A stretch of DNA of 36,002 nucleotides, from contig NW_014577088.1 in assembly GCF_000485595.1 (NCBI RefSeq), positions 808,800-844,801 on the forward strand, given 5' to 3'. Numbering within the stretch: position 1 is the first letter of the stretch; each line of letters starts with the position of its first letter. Below the pieces are notes generated by a model. That model did not search any database, was not told where the DNA came from, and saw only the letters and a list, made by a program, of their open reading frames with translations. The position numbers and the translations under genes are program-made. The stretch is from Priapulus caudatus (Eukaryota > Priapulida > Priapulimorpha > Priapulimorphida > Priapulidae). This document shows positions 23,701 to 31,210 of the stretch, in pieces.

Positions 23701-26700
23701 GGATGGTTGATCGTGTGACGGGGTATTACGTGTGTGGCCACACATATGTAGGGTAGAAAGTAGTTGATCTTTCGATACAACAATCACTTTCAATCAGGTA
23801 TCAGGTAGTGCCCAGATCGATTACGTGATCGGTTATGCCAATAAAGCAATTCATCAAGTAGTTATATGTAAAACCCTCGTTTCAGACCCACCCTCTGCCA
23901 CACCATGTACATTGACTGGAAGCTGCACCTGCCACTCGTGATTACTCAGCTGTGCCTTAAGTGCCCCACCCCAGGAATTTGTGTAGACTATGGACTTGGA
24001 CAGAAAGAGTGCACACATTTGAATGTACGCATATGGGCATCTTAACGAATCTTAAACTGAACTGAAACTTATCTGAACGATAAGTAGTTGCTATCGTTGT
24101 GACAGGTTAATGTATGTACATTGTACAACAACGAGTCCTCGTTCTTGCTGGTTTTAGGTGTTATGAGAGTGGCAAGCCTGTAACTACGCTGATGAAAATA
24201 TATTCTCTGCGATATCGTATTCCTATTTAGCATATTCGATCGCAGCTGTGGCCTATCTACTCCTCTATTTCCCTTGCAAAGCTAGAGCAAGATGAGGCGT
24301 GACATGCAGTCACACAATCCACTACTCACCAAGTGTTTGGAAATTGAGCGCTACAAACTGGCAGCCAGCATTCCAGAACATTTGCGGCATGTAGTTACTG
24401 GAGTCAACGCGGGTCCCCTTTGGATATATTCGGCTGCACTGCCGCTTGTTATAACTAGAGAAGTAGTCAAGGTGGTTGACAGGCTGACAGTGATACCTCT
24501 GATACTAACATCTGCACCCATAATAATGAGGATGCTGCCTTTTATAGACTAGATAGTATGTGGGAACGTTCTACAGCACAATCCATTACCTTCCCTTTGA
24601 TACATAGGTCTTTCCCCATCAACTATAAATATATCTCTACAGTATGATGTGCGTACAAGCAATTCTGAACCATGCTTCTTTCTAGGCATGACAATGAAGC
24701 TTGGTTCTACCTCTTTCCCCCCTGATATGAACCAGAACAGTGAAGTAGCACTACAGGTTGCATGCAGATGTGGTTGATAGAAGGGGGAAATAGAGAGACA
24801 CAGAAGTATGATGTGAAGGCAGGGTGGGAAAGCAGGACGATGGGATAGAGGAAGAGGAGAGGGAGGAAACGTGGTAAAGCAGCATGTGAGAGAGAATGCA
24901 AACAAATTGAGAGAGAGGGCAAAGGAAGAGATAGTGAAAATGACACAATGTTAATATCGATTGTTGAAGGATACTTCACAAATTCAACAGGATATTCCTT
25001 CAGCAAGTTTGTAGCTTGAGATTCAACAAATGACGAGATTTCATAACTCCTTCCCCGCTCTGCAACAGAGTAACAACATAAATACCACTTAAAATGAATA
25101 TTCTGAGCGGATGTGGATATATGTCGTTGTATGTGGATATATTGTGTATTGTATATATTGTATTGTGTATTGTATATATATGTGGATATATGTGGATATA
25201 TGTGGATGTGGAATATAATTTGCTCTGCTTATTACTTCGTATTACTATGATGTAAAATGATGCCATTTACAATAGCACATTAACTCACTGTAGTACCAGT
25301 AATACTTCCAAAGTACAATGTACATTTACACTGAAATTAAAATTGCACATACAGTGAAACATTTACATCATTGCGCGCATTTTCTACTATAACAGCGGTG
25401 CTGAGGTAATTCACACTTTTTGAGGCCTCGAATGTTCTGAAGTGTGTTGGCGTGAAATAGTTGACTAGGGCTGATAGCTCTGCACCAGCCTCAGACTCCT
25501 GGCTAGCTGTGCCCTCGTCCTTCTTAGTTTCTTCAGTGTCATCATTATCATCCTCTACAACATCTTCCACAGCATCCTCATCCACACCTGCAAGAACAAT
25601 AGTAGTGGGTATTGATTAGAATTTATTACGAACCCTGATCGTTGATCACCAAATCATCATGCACAACAAACCTTATATTTTGTTATTATAAAACCAATCC
25701 TTAACAGCATCAGCAGTGCAATCATCATTATTGTCCCATAATTTTTATCATTGTTATCATCAGCAGTGCCATCGCCGTTACGGTTAAGGAGGTGTACAAC
25801 AGTAAGCTTCCGCAATTGTTCACCGTTGCACTATTTCGTCTCTAGAAAAGGCCTTTTTTTGGCATTTTTTTTTCGCCGAAATTCGGCACTAGAGTGCAAT
25901 AATTTGCATTATGCACGCAAGTTAGATGCCTCGTGGACGTCTAGAAAGCATTAGAAGTAAAATTATTCTTGTTGTGTATTCGTGACATTCCGTCAGGTGG
26001 CGTAGCCACAGGGAGGACCGGTTGGTGTTTTTTGTGTATGAAATGTGTTCAGACAACTTTGCAGAAATTCGCACCATAGAGCTGGCAAAAGTTTCGAGTG
26101 GAACATAGAGCATGAATCTGTAGTTATTTAACATGAATAAAGTGTATGTTTTGTAAGCGCAGTAACAGTGTGCGTATTTTTAATTAATTTCTGTTCGATG
26201 CTTATTCAGGCCTGCAGCCTATGGACGCCCTCTACTGTTGTTCAACACCTTAACGCCGCATGGTAAGGATAGCTGTTCTCCCAAAGAAATCGAATAATTA
26301 AGTTTTATGTTAATGAAAATCAGTTATGCAAGTACTCTAGCATGGTTTTAGACACATGCATGTTCGAATGACATTTAAACATGTATTTTATGTAAACATG
26401 TACATATATCCGTATACATAATGTACATATCTACATTAAAATACACTCATTTTACACTTATTTGGTACCAGAAAATCGATAATTATCCTCGTTTTACTCT
26501 TTTGTGGCACTCCTAACACTAACAGTATCAAAATATCTTAGATTTGTTGGTTACAATTCACCCTAACCCTCGTTCTAACACTGCGCTTAACCGCATAAAG
26601 CAAACATTAATTTCCATTCATTTCTGTGTTTTGGGGGCTCATTTCAGAGAGTGATCTCTCAGCTCGTGGAGTCATGCCACATTTGAAATTCGGTACCCAT

Positions 26701-29700
26701 ATAAGGGAAAGGGTCTAAATCATTCATCTATAATTTCAAGTCGATCCGTATCTCCGCTGCTTGTTTAAGGAGGTGTACAACAGTAAGCTTCCGCAATTGT
26801 TCGCCGTTGCACTATTTCGTCTCTAGAAAAGGCCTTTTTTTGGAATTTTTTTTGCCAAAATTCGGCACTAGAACTGACTAGAGTGCAATAATTTGCATTA
26901 TGCACGCCAGTTAGATGCCTCGTGGACGTCTAGAAAGCATTAGAAGTAAAATTATTCTTGTTGTGTATTCGTGACATTCCGTCAGGTGGCGTAGCCACAG
27001 GGACCGGTTGGTGTTTTTTGTGTATAAAATGTTTTCAGACAACTTTGCAGAAATTCGCATCATAGAGCTGGCAAAAGTTTCGAGCGGAGCATAGAGCATG
27101 AATCTGTAGTTATTTAACATGAATAAAGTGTATGTTTTGTAAGCGCAGTAACAGTGTGCGCATTTTTAATTAATTTCTGTTCGATGCTTATTCAGGCCTG
27201 AAGCCTATGGACGCCCTCTACTGTTGTTCAACACCTTAATGGTTTTGTCAGAGTCAACATCGTTATCCACACGATCATCATCGCCATCATCATGACGTTT
27301 ATCCGCATCCTCAGCAACAACACACACAGTGTAACCTGTACATTCACCTTTTATACTCATAGCTTCAGCTATGCAGCTCTACTCTTCTATCAAGCTTTGT
27401 GAACAGACGCCAGCTGTGAGCTTACCGAACATTTTCACGACGGGAGTTCCATCTTCGGCTATAGTCTCCTGTGTCATAAGGGAAGACTTTCTCTCTGGCC
27501 CTACAATGTGCCAAATGCTTAGTTTAGTATCTTAGTAGATTAGCATGGAGATATTAACTGATTTTGCGCAGACATGAACAGGCGCCTTGAGCTAAGTAAT
27601 ACCTTATTAACAATTATCAAGGTCATGCATAGTAAGTAGGTAGGGATCGAGCTAACACGATTATGAGTGTTTGATCTTTTCAGGCGAAGTTAAACTATTG
27701 ATTAAAATAATGGTTAATCTTGAAATATACTCGAATAGCGGGGAGGCAATTGTTCAAAATTTATAAAGATTGTGCACTTTGTGACACGAAGTCTTTGAAA
27801 TTTGGCATGCTGTTAGGTATGGACATAAGGTTTTGAAAAACTACTAGAATTGCACGACTACAATTTCATGAAAATGGGCTCATTTTCAGTTCAGCCTGAT
27901 AAAACACATTATCAAAATTGACGTTGCTGGCGCAAAATTCAATCACGCTTACCTTTATTGCAACTCATTAGGATTTTAAATGGATAAACGGCAAAATTAT
28001 ACAGTTCTATTTACTTACTTACTCTATTTACAGTACTGTGTTATCCCGACAAACAGATGTCACTTACTAAGAGTATCCATAGCAACACAAGATACGATAA
28101 CTCAATGTGACTTTGGTATTGGTAGATACATTAACTCAAGATCTAATAATGGAGATCGCATTAGCTCTTGATTAAATTGCTGGGCTATATCATTTACGAC
28201 ATTGGCAATAGTGATATACATGTATTGCGGCCTATATTACCCAGCTAGGTGAACTAGGTAACTCGAGTCACTGTTGGCAAGGATAGACTACTCTCAGTCA
28301 AGAAGCACCGCGGTATCGCCTTACGTGGTATCGCGTATCGACGGTCAACATGAAACTGCGCACACGTACCGTCTATAAAGAGGCACTTTCGCAATATTCC
28401 CCTAGAAGCACAGTTATTCATCACAGATGACACGATCATAAAGCGAAGCCAGCAAACGCACGGACGGCCAATTCCCTGCAGCCCATACTCATATATCGCT
28501 AAGCTAAGCAGACGCGAGGCGCTCGCGTCAGCTTTGCGTGTGAGCACGATAGAAATTCTATACGTCGATTTTAGCTGGCGTGGGATGTCTGCACGCTAAT
28601 AGCGTACGCAATTGCGTGACATGTTTTCGCGGAAATTGCGCGAGCCGGTTTTAGCTGGCAGTGAAAAACAGTGGTTTTATACGAAAGCCCTACCCAGTGG
28701 GTGGGTATAAGCACACAGCGCTCGCCCGGCGCTCTGAATAAATAACGATCAGGCAGCGAAACTTTCAAAGCGAAAACCCCAGCTATTTCGAATCTATAGA
28801 AGTCCGAGTGTTTCTACTACCACCTAGCATACTGCCAGCTGGGATTGTTGTGCGCGCGCTCTAACATCTGCTCGTGACTACCGATATTGGAGATGATATT
28901 CCCGGTTGGAGCCAGAATGCGGTTAGCTAGCGATGCGGTGGCGGGCAGCCACCGAATGCGTGCACGAAAAATTTCCATTTGCAAAATTGGCTTCAGTAAA
29001 CGGGTTTGGGCTAGAAGCACTACATCTCCTGTGTAAACTGCATGCAAACGAAACGACAAGCTCGTACACGCTCCCAGGAAGCGAGCACTCCGTCATGTGG
29101 CAGCAAATGAACAGTGGCGTCACTTACAGCGTGCTTACTATGACTATAGCTCTGATCATACACGCAGATGTATACACGCGCCCGCACGCACGCACACGCA
29201 CGCGCGTGCGCACACACGCACACACACACGCACGCACCCGCACGCACGCACACGCGCACGCACCGCTCACACACGCAATAGCGCACGTGCATGCATACAC
29301 ACATATATATTAGCCGTACTGAGGGATGTATTGTTAAGGTGGAACCCTGCAATGCGAAAATTTAAATGCCCAATTCACGACATGTACTTGTAATTACGTG
29401 GTCGAAAACAGTCAAAGTCACGCGACAAGAAATTTGGAATTTTTTGCTACTAGCTTCCAGCACTGAGTCGCAGTCGCCCCTAGCACGATATTTGTACGGA
29501 TATATTTGCCTGATGTAAGATCTAGATGGGTCTGGCATGAGGACGGGTAATGTCATTAATTTCGAACAGATTTATGTCACTAGGAACTACAAACCGTGTC
29601 ACAATGACGAAAGCTATATGGTTAAGAAGACGATATATCCTCAGAGCTACAGAAGTCGACCATGAGATCGCAACGCTTTATTTGATTCTATCAAAGCAGC

Positions 29701-30829
29701 TTTATCACCAGATTAGGCCGACTAACTGATAGTATACTTGCAAGTATATATTTTTGTTCTGTTATATAGCCATTAAATGTCAAATAAAACAAGAAAGTAC
29801 ATCTTTATTTTCTTTAAATTCGTTCTACACGCTTTTAAAACGGTACGTTTTAAAATTGTTTATTAGCACAAAACATTGTTATTTAGATAGGACGCCGTCG
29901 TTTGCCTAACGCAACCAAATACCAACGAAGCTATGTCATGAAAGAGACGTGATAAGGGTGTAAGCGCACAATACGTTTCAAAGAAAAAAAAGGTTTAACG
30001 TTATTTAGCGTTTAGGCTCGCCTGTAAATCACGAGTCATGACCACCACAATGCATCAATGTCGACCGTCAAGCATGCTTCTATGTAGGCTGTTTAATAAG
30101 GTGATAGAGCAATGCTAACGAACTCACCACTACTCGACACGGTATCCTGGTGCACTAGAGGTGGCCGGGCCCCGGCTGGTTCTGTCACAAACATACACAC
30201 ACACACACAAACGCAGGTTGAATGACGAACATACAGTACTAGTGTATTAACCCAAGCATCTATTGTAGCACAGGGCAATGTAGTCTGAGTTTCCACTGAC
30301 CATGCAATGCACACACCGACGATTTTTGGTGGATTTGACCAAAACTCACACCAAATCCACCAAAATTCGTCAGTGTGGTCATTGGTCAGAGAAAACTCGG
30401 ACCAAGGGCAATGTAGCGAGCATAATTTGGTTAATGGATTCCACACTGGATTTGTTACTATAAATCGGATCACACACACACTTTTAATGATGCTATGTGT
30501 GTTACTTTGGCTACCGTTAGTTACTACGGGTACCGGTATTTGCTATGGGTACCAGGTGTTACTACGGCTAGTGGTGGTCACGATAGATACCAGTTTCTAC
30601 TATAACCAGTTGTTACTATGGGTACCGAGCACGCACGTAGGTGCTGTTACTGGTTAAAAACAGATTCATGCGACTATGTACGCGAGCCTGCCGCTTCAGA
30701 GGAGCTAATTCTCCATGGCTGGTGAACGACCACCTCACCTACTGGCCGCGTTGCCTTTCTTTTCTTGTTCTTTACGATGATCTTGCCTCTCATCTGATGT
30801 GGGCTGGGCAAGGGCATTCCCGGCTCCAG
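14148..30829 (-). CDS. PLCB: Phospholipase C beta, C-terminal two thirds (19 exons, partial)
   Basis: This enzyme hydrolyses phosphatidylinositol 4,5-bisphosphate to diacylglycerol and IP3 at the plasma membrane, downstream of Gq-coupled receptors. Nineteen exons, listed separately, all join in phase to 2388 nt (795 residues plus stop). In order they encode the end of the X domain ([19 protein letters not shown]), an acidic X-Y linker, the Y domain ([31 protein letters not shown]), the C2 domain ([32 protein letters not shown]), a Ser/Pro/Thr-rich linker and the long charged helical C-terminal domain unique to PLC beta. The linker motif [10 protein letters not shown] and the C-terminal layout resemble PLCB1-3 and insect Plc21C more than PLCB4/NorpA. 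The EF hands, PH domain and catalytic histidines of the X domain are not in the window; the next exon must lie beyond 30830, probably past the right edge. The gene converges on the GPCR. Confidence 0.93.
14553..14639 (-). CDS. PLCB: PLC beta exon 18 of 19 (C-terminal coil)
   Basis: 87 nt, phase 0 to 0, acceptor TACTTGTAG and donor GTAAGA. It encodes [20 protein letters not shown] and the following charged helix of the C-terminal domain. Confidence 0.88.
14751..14798. repeat. (TA)n microsatellite in PLC beta intron
   Basis: About 45 bp of alternating AT. Confidence 0.9.
15002..15155 (-). CDS. PLCB: PLC beta exon 17 of 19 (C-terminal coil)
   Basis: 154 nt, phase 2 in and 0 out, donor GTAGGC. 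It encodes a Lys/Arg/Glu-rich helix ([38 protein letters not shown]) matching the basic membrane and Gq-binding region of PLC beta C-terminal domains. Confidence 0.9.
15872..15948 (-). CDS. PLCB: PLC beta exon 16 of 19 (C-terminal coil)
   Basis: 77 nt, phase 0 in and 2 out, acceptor CTTGTCACAG and donor GTAGGA. It encodes [20 protein letters not shown] and QNLHD, with the split Arg completed in the next exon. Confidence 0.87.
15949..16404. other. Intron with degenerate GGGT-rich stretch
   Basis: From about 16080 to 16380 the plus strand repeatedly shows ATGGGTT-, ACGGGTTA- and TTGGGT-like words, which suggests a decayed minisatellite. The unit length is not clear. Confidence 0.3.
16405..16573 (-). 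CDS. PLCB: PLC beta exon 15 of 19 (C-terminal coil)
   Basis: 169 nt, phase 2 in and 0 out, acceptor GCGTGTTGTAG and donor GTAAGC. It encodes [20 protein letters not shown], then [14 protein letters not shown] and [13 protein letters not shown], which is amphipathic helical sequence. Confidence 0.88.
16721..16851 (-). CDS. PLCB: PLC beta exon 14 of 19 (C-terminal coil)
   Basis: 131 nt, phase 0 in and 2 out, donor GTAAGT. It encodes [20 protein letters not shown] and [18 protein letters not shown]; the RSALEKS stretch parallels the RRAALEKS of vertebrate PLCB1. Confidence 0.9.
17119..17234 (-). CDS. PLCB: PLC beta exon 13 of 19 (start of C-terminal domain)
   Basis: 116 nt, phase 1 in and 0 out, acceptor CCCTGTTACAG and donor GTAGGA. 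It encodes [20 protein letters not shown] and QLLAQHER, matching the first helix of the PLC beta C-terminal domain. Confidence 0.9.
17558..17635 (-). CDS. PLCB: PLC beta exon 12 of 19 (linker)
   Basis: 78 nt, symmetric phase 1 to 1, acceptor CGGTTTCAG and donor GTAAGA. It encodes a polar Ser/Thr/Asn linker ([20 protein letters not shown]). Its symmetry would allow skipping without a frame change. Confidence 0.85.
17855..18056 (-). CDS. PLCB: PLC beta exon 11 of 19 (Ser/Pro/Thr linker)
   Basis: 202 nt, phase 0 in and 1 out, acceptor CGTACTGCAG and donor GTATGA. It encodes the disordered linker between C2 and the C-terminal domain ([32 protein letters not shown]), with several possible phosphorylation sites. 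Confidence 0.88.
18130..18420. repeat. Short tandem repeats of CTACCTTTACATA / GTAGGTATGTA type
   Basis: Imperfect CTACCTTTACATA(C) units (18150-18255) are followed by GTAGGTATGTAAGTATGTA-like units (18295-18335). The two sets are partly complementary and lie in the PLC beta intron. Confidence 0.6.
18737..18809 (+). repeat. tRNA-Arg(CCT)-derived SINE head or tRNA relic
   Basis: GCGCAGTGGCCTAATCACTA (A box) and GGGTTTGAGTCCCAGC (B box) keep tRNA spacing, and the segment CCGTCTCCTACAACG resembles the anticodon arm of tRNA-Arg with anticodon CCT. The CTGGGG end could pair weakly with the start. Stem mismatches and the T-rich tail after it mark a SINE or pseudogene rather than a functional tRNA. 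Confidence 0.65.
18942..19092. repeat. (GGGAT)n then (GGAT)n array inside the Helitron
   Basis: GGGAT pentamers with GGCAT and GCGAT variants run to about 19075 and then pass into GGATG tetramers. Confidence 0.92.
19261..19385 (-). CDS. PLCB: PLC beta exon 10 of 19 (after C2)
   Basis: 125 nt, phase 1 in and 0 out, acceptor ATTTCTTGCAG and donor GTACGT. It encodes [20 protein letters not shown], then [17 protein letters not shown]. This equals the conserved ADVIEALSNPIRY-type helix after C2, followed by an acidic cluster. Confidence 0.92.
20338..20501. mobile_element. 164-bp G-rich inverted-repeat element (MITE)
   Basis: The ends are near-inverted repeats: CAGTGGCGGATCCAG at the left and CTGGATCTGCCATTG at the right. 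The pentamer GAGTC flanks both sides (20333-20337 and 20502-20506) as a possible target-site duplication. Runs of G lie inside the left end and runs of C inside the right end. AGTGGCGGATCCAG ends are widespread in animal non-autonomous DNA transposons; the superfamily is not certain from this copy. Confidence 0.7.
20570..21059. other. Intron sequence with loose CACATAAATGTGACA repeats
   Basis: Words such as CACATATAAATGTGACACA, CACATAAATGTGACATG and CAAACATGACACA recur at 20617-20720. Otherwise nothing is recognised. Confidence 0.35.
21161..21205 (-). CDS. PLCB: Candidate 45-nt micro-exon of PLC beta
   Basis: In the intron after the C2 exon, acceptor TTATCTTTCAG is followed by 45 open nt and donor GTAATG. 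The phase is 1 to 1, matching both neighbouring exons. It would encode [15 protein letters not shown], which resembles [11 protein letters not shown] of the constitutive next exon. If the donor is not used, the frame runs on to a TGA at 21060-21062 and would give an early C-terminus. It is not part of the conserved family, so it may be chance. Confidence 0.3.
21580..21870. repeat. Degenerate duplication in PLC beta intron
   Basis: Two loosely similar halves (AAATAACAAACAAATGATTATCAGCAACC near 21616 and AATTGCAAACAAACGCACATCAGTAACC near 21816) suggest a decayed repeat. Confidence 0.35.
22068..22275 (-). CDS. PLCB: PLC beta exon 9 of 19 (C2 domain)
   Basis: 208 nt, phase 0 in and 1 out, acceptor ACTATCCTCAG and donor GTAATG. 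It encodes the second half of the C2 domain: [19 protein letters not shown], then [33 protein letters not shown] and [14 protein letters not shown]. Confidence 0.96.
22660..22824 (-). CDS. PLCB: PLC beta exon 8 of 19 (C2 domain)
   Basis: 165 nt, phase 0 to 0, acceptor CTGTTGCAG and donor GTGAGT. It encodes [36 protein letters not shown] and [17 protein letters not shown], which is the first half of the PLC beta C2 domain and almost unchanged across animals. Confidence 0.97.
23152..23306 (-). CDS. PLCB: PLC beta exon 7 of 19 (Y domain end, C2 start)
   Basis: 155 nt, phase 1 in and 0 out, acceptor ACTTTTGCAG and donor GTGAAA. It encodes [20 protein letters not shown], then [15 protein letters not shown] and [12 protein letters not shown]. 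This covers the last strand and helix of the TIM barrel and the link to C2. Confidence 0.97.
23402..23641. repeat. Inverted repeat enclosing a telomere-like tract
   Basis: The arms at 23402-23442 and 23602-23641 match in about 36 of 40 positions as reverse complements (GTCGTATAG and ATATATGTACCCGAG in the left arm). Between them lie the TTAGGG tract and about 65 bp of unique DNA. It may be a small terminal-inverted-repeat element that carries telomeric repeats. Confidence 0.75.
23469..23537 (+). repeat. Interstitial (TTAGGG)n tract
   Basis: About eleven GGGTTA units, two of them imperfect (GGGTTAAGG and GGTTAGGTT). This is the canonical metazoan telomere unit, here inside a PLC beta intron. 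The G-rich strand could fold as a G-quadruplex. Confidence 0.95.
24330..24433 (-). CDS. PLCB: PLC beta exon 6 of 19 (Y domain core)
   Basis: 104 nt, phase 2 in and 1 out, acceptor GGCAGTGCAG and donor GTGAGT. It encodes [20 protein letters not shown], then [13 protein letters not shown], the most conserved block of the Y half of the catalytic barrel (substrate-contacting Ser/Arg residues lie in this block in the family). The usual EYNKMQLS-like residues before RIYP are absent at the junction with the preceding exon. Confidence 0.96.
24975..25059 (-). CDS. PLCB: PLC beta exon 5 of 19 (Y domain start)
   Basis: 85 nt, phase 1 in and 2 out, acceptor TCTGTTGCAG and donor GTATCC. It encodes [19 protein letters not shown], then KEYPVEFV, matching the family's KRNKSFEMSSFVET...SPVEFVEY block. 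The donor GTATCC is weak, and a codon or micro-exon may be missed after it. Confidence 0.88.
25100..25215. repeat. GTGGATATAT / TGTATATATTG microsatellite
   Basis: Repeats of ATATATGTGGAT and TATTGTGTATTGTATA lie in the PLC beta intron. Confidence 0.85.
25417..25587 (-). CDS. PLCB: PLC beta exon 4 of 19 (acidic X-Y linker)
   Basis: 171 nt, phase 1 to 1, acceptor TGTTCTTGCAG and donor GTGTGA. It encodes an acidic stretch ([19 protein letters not shown]), [14 protein letters not shown], and then the Y-domain opening [19 protein letters not shown]. In PLC beta the acidic linker blocks the active site until membrane binding. Confidence 0.95.
25784..26253 (+). mobile_element. TTAA-flanked MITE, copy 2
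   Basis: This 462-bp non-autonomous element is bounded by TTAA at 25784-25787 and 26250-26253. The ends are imperfect inverted repeats: GGAGGTGTACAACAGTA at the left, and the reverse complement of the right end reads GGTGTTGAACAACAGTA (14 of 17 identical). TTAA duplication is the hallmark of piggyBac-type insertion, but the ends lack the usual CCC start, so the family is not assigned. A 70-codon minus-strand frame (25922-26134) recurs in copy 3 but resembles no protein I know. Confidence 0.88.
26765..27239 (+). mobile_element. TTAA-flanked MITE, copy 3
   Basis: Nearly identical to copy 2 and in the same orientation, 981 bp downstream in the same PLC beta intron, bounded by TTAA at 26765-26768 and 27236-27239. 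It differs by a few substitutions and small indels (for example GGGAGGACCGG in copy 2 against GGGACCGG here). The high identity points to recent activity or a local duplication. Confidence 0.9.
27426..27500 (-). CDS. PLCB: PLC beta exon 3 of 19 (X-Y linker)
   Basis: 75 nt, symmetric phase 1 to 1, acceptor CACATTGTAG and donor GTAAGC. It encodes [20 protein letters not shown] and VKMF. There is little family conservation; support comes from splice sites and phase. It is a candidate cassette exon. Confidence 0.75.
27501..30127. other. Long PLC beta intron, mostly unassigned
   Basis: No exon is recognised. A GC-richer segment at 28250-29100 has several short open frames on both strands but no family resemblance. 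The phrase TTTTAGCTGGC occurs twice (28569 and 28648), hinting at a small repeat. Confidence 0.4.
29163..29292. repeat. (CGCA)n/(CA)n tract
   Basis: A CGCA/CACA array in the PLC beta intron. It gives false open frames of about 100 codons on both strands. Confidence 0.9.
30128..30181 (-). CDS. PLCB: PLC beta exon 2 of 19 (X-Y linker)
   Basis: 54 nt, symmetric phase 1 to 1, acceptor GTTTGTGACAG preceded by a GT-rich run, donor GTGAGT. It encodes [18 protein letters not shown]. It is not conserved in the family and was accepted because splice sites and phase fit exactly. It may be alternatively spliced. Confidence 0.6.
30284..30405. mobile_element. Foldback MITE with 11-bp direct repeats
   Basis: The two halves are imperfect reverse complements (GATTTTTGGTGGATTTG near 30319 against CAAATCCACCAAAATTC near 30351; TCTGAGTTT at the left end against AAAACTCGGA at the right end). 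GGGCAATGTAG flanks both sides (30273-30283 and 30406-30416) as a target-site duplication. An 8-11 bp duplication fits hAT or Mutator-type insertion. Confidence 0.78.
30500..30655. repeat. Degenerate minisatellite, GTTACTAYGGGTACC unit
   Basis: Units like GTTACTACGGGTACCGG, TGCTATGGGTACCAGG and GTTACTATGGGTACCGAG recur irregularly every 24-30 bp or multiples of that. Confidence 0.6.
30739..30829 (-). CDS. PLCB: PLC beta exon 1 in window (end of X domain)
   Basis: 91 nt, phase 0 in and 1 out, acceptor CACGTTTTCAG. It encodes [20 protein letters not shown] and [10 protein letters not shown], equal to the LEPGVPLPSP...GKILIKNKK end of the X domain in all PLC betas. Two donors overlap (GTAGGT at 30742 and GTGAGG at 30738). 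The second was chosen because its phase 1 matches every following linker exon. Confidence 0.93.
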
Positions 30830-30871
30830 CTGAAAACGTGCAGCAGAGATAGTGAGAGATAATCGTATAAA

Positions 30872-31053
30872 GGTGAATAAGTAGTAGCATCAGTAGCAGC
30901 AGTAGCAGCAGCAGCGGTGGCAGCAGCAGCAGTAGCAGCAGCTGCTGCAAGTGACACTGGCGGTGGCGGCGACTCGTGGCGCCAGCAACAACAGCAACAG
31001 CAGCAGCAGCAGCTGCCTCAAGTGACACTGGTAGTGGCGGCGACTCGTGGCGC

Positions 31054-31085
<32 letters not shown>

Positions 31086-31098
31086 GACGCAACATTGG
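30872..31098. repeat. (CAG)n-rich trinucleotide tract with internal duplication
   Basis: GCAGCA/GTAGCAGCAG repeats carry a roughly 70-bp unit twice (AGTGACACTGGCGGTGGCGG at 30949 and AGTGACACTGGTAGTGGCGG at 31020, each followed by CGACTCGTGGCGCCAGCA). All six frames give homopolymer-like peptides; no protein is claimed. Confidence 0.88.
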
Positions 31099-31210
31099 CT
31101 GCGACAGCAGTAGGAGCAGTAGTCAGGAAGAAGGCGAAAGGTGTTCGTGTGCGTGCGTTAAGCGAAGTCTGGACATACCTGCTCTCGTTAGGCGCCGCCA
31201 CTATATATAG

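Noticed and set aside
24589-24620. Micro-exon coding MYQRE before GTAATG to fill the gap before RIYPKG
   Set aside because: No acceptor gives the required phase 2 to 2, and the residues do not match the conserved YNK-Q-S.
25922-27120. 70-codon [10 protein letters not shown] frame present in two MITE copies
   Set aside because: Its presence twice only reflects the near identity of the copies. The old copy breaks it and it has no known family.
30890-31210. Poly-Gln/Ala/Leu open frames on both strands
   Set aside because: CAG-type repeats are open in several frames. No flanking conserved sequence or phase links them to PLC beta.
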